This document shows positions 61,101-64,000 of a DNA stretch of 64,000 nt, piece after piece. A program made the translations under genes and the position numbers. Positions within the stretch are counted from its first letter, which is position 1; each line of letters starts with the position of its first letter. Source of the stretch: Pustulibacterium marinum (lineage in GTDB: Bacteria; Bacteroidota; Bacteroidia; Flavobacteriales; Flavobacteriaceae); NCBI RefSeq assembly GCF_900116665.1, contig NZ_FPBK01000013.1, forward strand, positions 57,055 through 121,054. The letters run 5' to 3'. Under the pieces are notes generated by a model. That model searched no databases. It was not told the DNA's origin and saw only the letters and a program-made list of their open reading frames with translations.

Positions 61101-64000
61101 TGTAGCTATTTCCAGAGGTGACATCACCTGTCCAATCTCCTAGGGTATCAAATTCTTCAGTAAATACATAATTAGCTTCCTCTGTGGAACATGTAACTCC
61201 TTCTGGTGGAGATGGAGGATCGTTAAGTGTTGTAAAAGTAATCGGTCCGTACCATGCACTTACTGTTTCGGTATCACATATATTTTGAATGTAGACGTCA
61301 TATGTAGTACTTCCGTTTAAGTCACTAAGATTATATGTAGTACTGGAAGCAGATACTGTTGTTCCTGTTCCAATGGTGAAATCGGTTTCTCCATATTGAA
61401 TGTTCCAGGATGTACCTTCGTTATTGTTGGTCCAAGTAACGTCTACATTATCATTTGCGATGTTGGATACCGAGGCCGTTGTAATAGGTAGACAGATATC
61501 AAATTCATCAAACATAATATCATCAAGAGCTACATCATCTTGATTTCCGTAAGATGATTCAGTTGTAATGAATCTTGCTTGTACGGGACCAGTAATGTTA
61601 TAAGAACTTAGGTCAATGGAAACAAACTCCCATCCGTCTGTATTTGTATTACTTGTGTATATGTCAGTATTCCAAGAGCTTCCGTCAAAGAAGTCTACTG
61701 AAAAATCAAGATTTGGATCTCCTTCATTATTACTATTTAAATAGAAATGAAGAGCAGGTGTCGTTAAAGATGAAACATCAACAGACGGAGTAGATAGCGT
61801 AGTTCCATTGTAATGAGAATTACTGTCGTCTACATAGGCAAAATACGATCCGCTTAGTGTTTCTTCAGTTCCCATGTCACCATAATATCCTGCATGTGAA
61901 ACATAAGTGCTAAAATACCATTGCGGGTAACCATCTGGATCATTCTCCCAACAATCTGGGGTGTTATAACTTGTAAAACTTTCCCAGTATGGAGCCGTTT
62001 CTTGGCATAATGTAGTAACGGTGAAAGGTCCTTGCCAAATACTATTCGTGGTACATTCAGTCTGAATATAGATGTCATATGTAGTATTTGGGGAAAGGCC
62101 TGTTAAGTTATATGGATTGTTTTCTATGTCTAAAGTAGTACCGGAACCTTGCGTAAAACCTGAAGCCCCATACTCTATGTTCCAAGAAGTATAGGTGTCA
62201 TCCAAATCGCTCCATGAAATATCTAGTGAGGTCGCAGTAATATTATTTAGTGTAACGTCTGTAGGAGGTAGACAGATGTCAAGCTCATCAAACATTACAT
62301 CGTCAATGGCTACGTCATCTTGATTTCCGTAAGAAGATGAAGCTTCAGAAACTTTAAATCTTGCAACCACATTACCTGTAATGGTGTAATCGCTTAGGTC
62401 AATCGAAATAAATTCCCAACCATCTGTATTGTTGTCGCTGGTGTAGGCATCGTTATTCCATTGGCTACCATCAAAAATATCTACTGAGAAATCTAAATTA
62501 GGATCACCTTCGTTATTACTATTTAAGAAAAAATGAATAGCTGGCGTTGTAAGATTTGAAACATCAACAGCTGGAGTAGAAAGTATTGTGCCGTTTGAGT
62601 GTGTATTAGAATCATCTACGTAAGCAAAATAATTTTGACTTATTGTAGTTGCTGTTCCCATATCACTATAATATCCTGCATGTGAAGCATAGTTGCTGAA
62701 ATACCATTGTGGATATCCATCTGGGTCATTTGTCCAGCAGTCGGGCGTATTATAGGATTCAAAGTCTTCCCAGTATGGCGCAGTTTCTTCACATAAAGTT
62801 GTGAATGTATAAGGTCCTTGCCAAGTACTGTTTGAAGTGCATTCCGTTTGGATATAAACGTCATAACTTGTGTTTGATAATAATTCGCTAAGGGTATAAG
62901 GATTAGCAGATACGTCTATAGTGGTTCCAGATCCTTGCGTAAATCCAGATGTTCCGTATTCAACATTCCAGGCAGTAGCGGAGTCGGATAAATCTGTCCA
63001 TACAACCTCTGCGGATGTTGCTGTTATGTTTTCAAGCGCAATGTCTACAGGCGGCAAGCAAACGTCAAGTTCATCAAACATAACATCGTCAATAGCTAGA
63101 TCATCGTAGTATGCGTAAGAAGAAGTAGGGTAGCTAGCATGAAATCTTGCAGCTACACTACCAGTAATAGTGTAGTCACTCAAATCGATAGAAACAAATT
63201 CCCATCCATCGGTATTTTCATTACTCGTAAAAGCATCGTTATTCCAAGTTGATCCGTCAAAAATATCTACTGAAAAATCAATATTTCCATAACCCTGATT
63301 GTTACTATTTAAAAAGAAATGAATTGCAGGTGATTCAAGGTCTGAAACATCTACGAAAGGGGATGTTAGCGTAGTACCATCATCGTAATAAGTAAGGTAT
63401 GATCCATCTACGTAAGCAAAGTAGCTATCGCTAATAGTGGAACCTCCCATATCTCCATTATCACCTGAGTAATAGTTATATGTGCTGAAATACCAATAAG
63501 GATATGTGTTGTCGTTATTGTTCCAACAAGATGGAGTATTATAGCTAAATTCTTCTGTGTAAGGAGCTGTTACTTCGCATGGCGTAGTTACTGTAATGGG
63601 GCCTTGCCAAGAACTGTTGGAGTCTGCACAATCATTTTGAATATAAAAATCATAGGTAGTGTTGGATGTAAGTCCTGTTACTGTATAAGGATTTGCATCA
63701 GCACTCACAGTAGTTCCGGTTCCTAGTCCAAAGTTTGAAGCTCCATATTGGATATTCCAATTTGTGGAAGTTACCAGATCATCCCAGGAAAGCTCTACTT
63801 GTGTTGGAGCCACATAGTTTGCGGTTAAGTTTAATGCAGGAAAACAGTAGTCTAGTTCATCAAATTTAACATCGTCAATGGCAACATCATCATAATAGCC
63901 ATTAGAGTCACCCTCGTCAACAACAAAACGTATCTGAACCGCTCCGGATATGGTATAGGAAGAAAGATCTACCGAGACCAATTCCCAACCTTCTGTGTCT
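55177..64000 (-). CDS. Giant T9SS type A secreted adhesin-like protein (5' end outside window)
   Basis: At least 2940 residues; the reading frame stays open to the window edge. From N- to C-terminus (falling coordinates): alternating FN3 and MAM/jelly-roll-like domains (64000 to about 60700), a further FN3 (about 60670-60390), CUB-like (60385-60050), an 88-residue-type unit (60050-59770), a nidogen-like plus PKD region (59750-58895), a PPC-like domain (58890-58440), one 88-residue unit (58440-58190), an FN3-like and a GEVED domain (57900-57480), six tandem 88-residue units (57470-55905), a second PPC-like domain (55895-55430) and a type A sorting domain (YYPNPVKYHKLNL ... KTIKISKE). No catalytic motif is seen. 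It is probably a surface-displayed adhesin or matrix protein. Its terminator is at 55124-55154. Confidence 0.88.
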   Translation of the reverse strand, partial: DTEGWELVSVDLSSYTISGAVQIRFVVDEGDSNGYYDDVAIDDVKFDELDYCFPALNLTANYVAPTQVELSWDDLVTSTNWNIQYGASNFGLGTGTTVSADANPYTVTGLTSNTTYDFYIQNDCADSNSSWQGPITVTTPCEVTAPYTEEFSYNTPSCWNNNDNTYPYWYFSTYNYYSGDNGDMGGSTISDSYFAYVDGSYLTYYDDGTTLTSPFVDVSDLESPAIHFFLNSNNQGYGNIDFSVDIFDGSTWNNDAFTSNENTDGWEFVSIDLSDYTITGSVAARFHASYPTSSYAYYDDLAIDDVMFDELDVCLPPVDIALENITATSAEVVWTDLSDSATAWNVEYGTSGFTQGSGTTIDVSANPYTLSELLSNTSYDVYIQTECTSNSTWQGPYTFTTLCEETAPYWEDFESYNTPDCWTNDPDGYPQWYFSNYASHAGYYSDMGTATTISQNYFAYVDDSNTHSNGTILSTPAVDVSNLTTPAIHFFLNSNNEGDPNLDFSVDIFDGSQWNNDAYTSDNNTDGWEFISIDLSDYTITGNVVARFKVSEASSSYGNQDDVAIDDVMFDELDICLPPTDVTLNNITATSLDISWSDLDDTYTSWNIEYGASGFTQGSGTTLDIENNPYNLTGLSPNTTYDIYIQTECTTNSIWQGPFTVTTLCQETAPYWESFTSYNTPDCWENDPDGYPQWYFSTYVSHAGYYGDMGTEETLSGSYFAYVDDSNSHYNGTTLSTPSVDVSSLTTPALHFYLNSNNEGDPNLDFSVDFFDGSSWNTDIYTSNTNTDGWEFVSIDLSSYNITGPVQARFITTESSYGNQDDVALDDIMFDEFDICLPITTASVSNIANDNVDVTWTNNNEGTSWNIQYGETDFTIGTGTTVSASSTTYNLSDLNGSTTYDVYIQNICDTETVSAWYGPITFTTLNDPPSPPEGVTCSTEEANYVFTEEFDTLGDWTGDVTSGNSYSTWEIPGTSENYYTGPNTAYSGSNYMLFESSSSYYSTKSAISPAIDLSEASEEVELSFYYFAYGYNIGTFDVGIATSSTGPFTNLFTYTGQYQTTSVDSWIPIGLDISEYAGETVYIQFKQTHTSGSSGDVAVDFLRVQTCMDICNSPENIVASNITSSSANINWDDTNVNTEDTWEYIIQESGTEIPDETDTGIAVSTLPISLEGLQANTTYEVFVRSNCDVDFNSDWSDAYTFTTLIQTEYTIFCSAGPTSVNYCYENDDNTMYHFTSSDGATQLNILFNQGSLADENDQITVYDSDESTILYQGTGADGDLSGTNFISTGSELFVSVTSDSTNSCSDGANVTPINFTVNCYTCVSPTVAYSVISDCAEAPQFVINVDITDFGSASSLLINDNQGTDELTITTPDVYIFGPYDNGTNVNITVANADDQNCSVYSGSMTQEECPPIYDVACNTIEAGDDQTVDCGTSEVELEANFTFSGTDTSTYQLSSIACNPEIEEGTSSQVTVDDQYSGIIDIGFDFCFFGETYNQLVIGANGVISFNTSLANTFCPWSFSDQLPSPSLPTNAIFGVFQDINPAYCGDIEYLVSGESPNRSFVINYNDVCLFSCSTETTTSQIILHEATNAIEINIIDKPVCTSWNNGYALAGLQNADGTIGYAPPGRNTEVWTAENEYWRYVPAGPANYSFEWLDGSTSLGSDASITVSPLETTTYTAQISYNKCDGSLATLTDDVTVTVNTPVAENEFTIENAINLIPITSADEGTIGNDAYNFSAYVEEPLEPIPSCFAGSIDESSWFSFTAPYSGEVEINTYIPDGASSVEIAVYSGGTTSCTQLITTGEEIACATNSDIVSLELTDENALTPGEIYYVQVNNVADATETFGIEVVQVGCIPPSYETPIIVNDCDNDQYYVSLNITDLGNGTPLISDGSNTWNISATGTIQAGPFDIAETSTLTLQHGIDGLCDIDLGEFSSICAPDCVSNVIITLNETCGNYETSISWDSISNASGYNLIVGTSTGSSDILELDLGNITEYSVTGTVNTTYYVTITPYNDAGTATGCDEHSFTTIADQCYCEAIPEALEGNGITSVTINSTEFTPETYETYTDFTDSAVNVQQDINTTVDITFEIGYPYDYAIWVDFNNDYTLDTTELLYSGTSGYDNPDEQQASFVIPSTVSTGNHLMRIVSASTGTQLSPCYNGNWGVVQDFMLNVNPTACSPATYDTPIVDADCDNDQFYIDINITDLGNGSPSITDGTDTWNITATGAMQIGPFEDSASVDLMLNHGTDTDCDVDLGSFTYTCPVPCYAASYSEATINEDCDNDQFYVTLEVTDIGDGTSTVTDGVDSWNVTTTGTMQVGPFENGASVELTLTGSDTSCDTDLGSFTYTCPVPCVPVTYSTVDGATDCDNDQYYVIITVTSFGDGSSYFTDGTNMWNIVYNGQNYIGPFASGSTVDISITHETDTVCDSFVGTYTYTCPVPCEAATYDTLVVNGDCDNDQFYVDINITDLGNGSPFITDGTDTWNITSTGNTQIGPFEDGANVSLTLNHGSDDSCDIDLGSFTYTCPTPCEAVIYDTPTIAEDCDNEQFYVEVDITDLGNGTSSITDGFNTWNITETGVLQVGPFDSGSSAELLLLHGTDGSCDIDLGSFTYTCPFICESPTYGFSNINEDCENEQFYVNVDITSLGNGSPGITDGTTTWDVTAIGAIQVGPFENESTVTLTLNHGIDSDCNVDLGSFTYACATPPANDDLCNAINLDVLDSSQIGSTDGDAYTTVDATLETNEPVPSCFNTSNGSVWFSFIAPEGGEVQITTDIPGGTLTDTQIAIYSASSVSCSDMTSLATSIDCDQDNGVTIPNNSDIQLTDVNALVEGEMYYIQVDYTGEAGTFGIEVIDLATNAIKGAEHVEFSYYPNPVKYHKLNLQANMPINSIEVYNMLGQNVLYLTPESTTYTIDMKQLASGNYIIKVMVGEYMKTIKISKE
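55905..57475 (-). repeat. Six tandem 88-codon repeats within the giant gene
   Basis: Six consecutive units of about 262-264 bases each encode C-x-P-x-x-Y ... DCDNDQFYV ... ITDLGNGSPSITDGTDTWN ... GPFE ... SCDIDLGSFTYTCPVPC. The DCDN(D/E)Q(F/Y)Y and DLGSFTYTCP blocks are nearly invariant, and the Cys positions are fixed, suggesting a disulfide per unit. Two further diverged copies lie apart at about 58190-58440 and 59770-60050. Confidence 0.85.
61500..63850 (-). repeat. Three tandem FN3 plus MAM-like super-repeats of about 262 codons in the giant gene
   Basis: Units start near 63850, 63060 and 62275 (CFPALNLT, CLPPVDIA, CLPPTDVT), with a further FN3 start near 61495 (CLPITTASV). Spacing is 780-790 bases. 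Each contains an FN3 (VxWxDLxD...SWNIEYGASGFTQGSGTT...YDIYIQTEC) and a jelly-roll segment (APYWESF, YNTPDCW, YFAYVDDS, DLDFSVDIFDGS, DGWEFVSIDLS, VARF, DDVAIDDVMFDELDICLP). The second and third are the most alike. Confidence 0.85.

Overview
The window looks like chromosomal DNA of a marine-type member of the Flavobacteriaceae (Bacteroidota). The evidence is low GC, recurrent TAnnTTTG promoter elements with weak ribosome binding sites, three proteins carrying type IX secretion (T9SS) C-terminal signals (two type A, one type B/gliding-motility type), and many Bacteroidota-typical families (DUF4286, YicC, MgtE, OlsF-type acyltransferase, DUF1080 proteins). I saw no rRNA, tRNA, insertion sequence, prophage or CRISPR array. 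Genes are tightly packed, no gap exceeds 300 bases, and several convergent pairs overlap by a few bases.

Layout. 1-5.9 kb: the tail of an ACT-domain protein, a secreted metzincin protease and mfd. 5.9-8.1 kb: a flavin disulfide-oxidoreductase homologue and a TspO-like membrane protein. 8.1-14.1 kb: a minus-strand, translationally coupled DNA repair operon (exonuclease, ATP-dependent ligase, Lhr-type helicase, a small two-helix membrane protein, PdeM endonuclease). 14.2-20.5 kb: TerB-like protein, fbp, GNAT, lysC, a fused ornithine-lipid acyltransferase (olsF) and a surface-type protein. 20.5-30.2 kb: housekeeping genes (serA-like, mgtE, rsmA, serS) and a large TPR protein. 30.4-36.9 kb: HTTM/ribF, gpsA, nadD-gmk-yicC.

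37.6-46.9 kb is the most coherent accessory block: two divergent transcription units plus a convergent cytochrome. It encodes a GMC oxidoreductase, its Tat-exported small subunit and a c-type cytochrome lipoprotein (the parts of a periplasmic glucoside 3-dehydrogenase). It also encodes a DUF1080 3-keto-glycoside hydrolase lipoprotein, three xylose-isomerase-like TIM barrels (two with Tat-type signals), a Gfo/Idh/MocA oxidoreductase and a sugar/nucleoside-type MFS permease. Together these could oxidise a glycoside at C3 outside the inner membrane, cleave it, import the keto-sugar and reduce or isomerise it inside. The substrate cannot be read from the sequence.

46.9-55 kb: mixed housekeeping and stress genes (YheT hydrolase, thioesterase, OsmC, transporter, ArsC-like), a TPR/TonB-like gene split by an in-frame TAG, a T9SS type B surface protein and a DUF3298 lipoprotein. 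55.2-64 kb: one giant secreted, repeat-built T9SS type A protein whose N-terminus lies beyond the window.

Main points for a second look: the 3-keto-glycoside locus; the unexplained membrane protein inside the DNA repair operon; two copies of a GC-richer intergenic repeat element upstream of mgtE and serS; the split TPR/TonB-like gene; and the nested repeats of the giant adhesin-like protein. All functional calls rest on reading motifs by eye; no database search was run.
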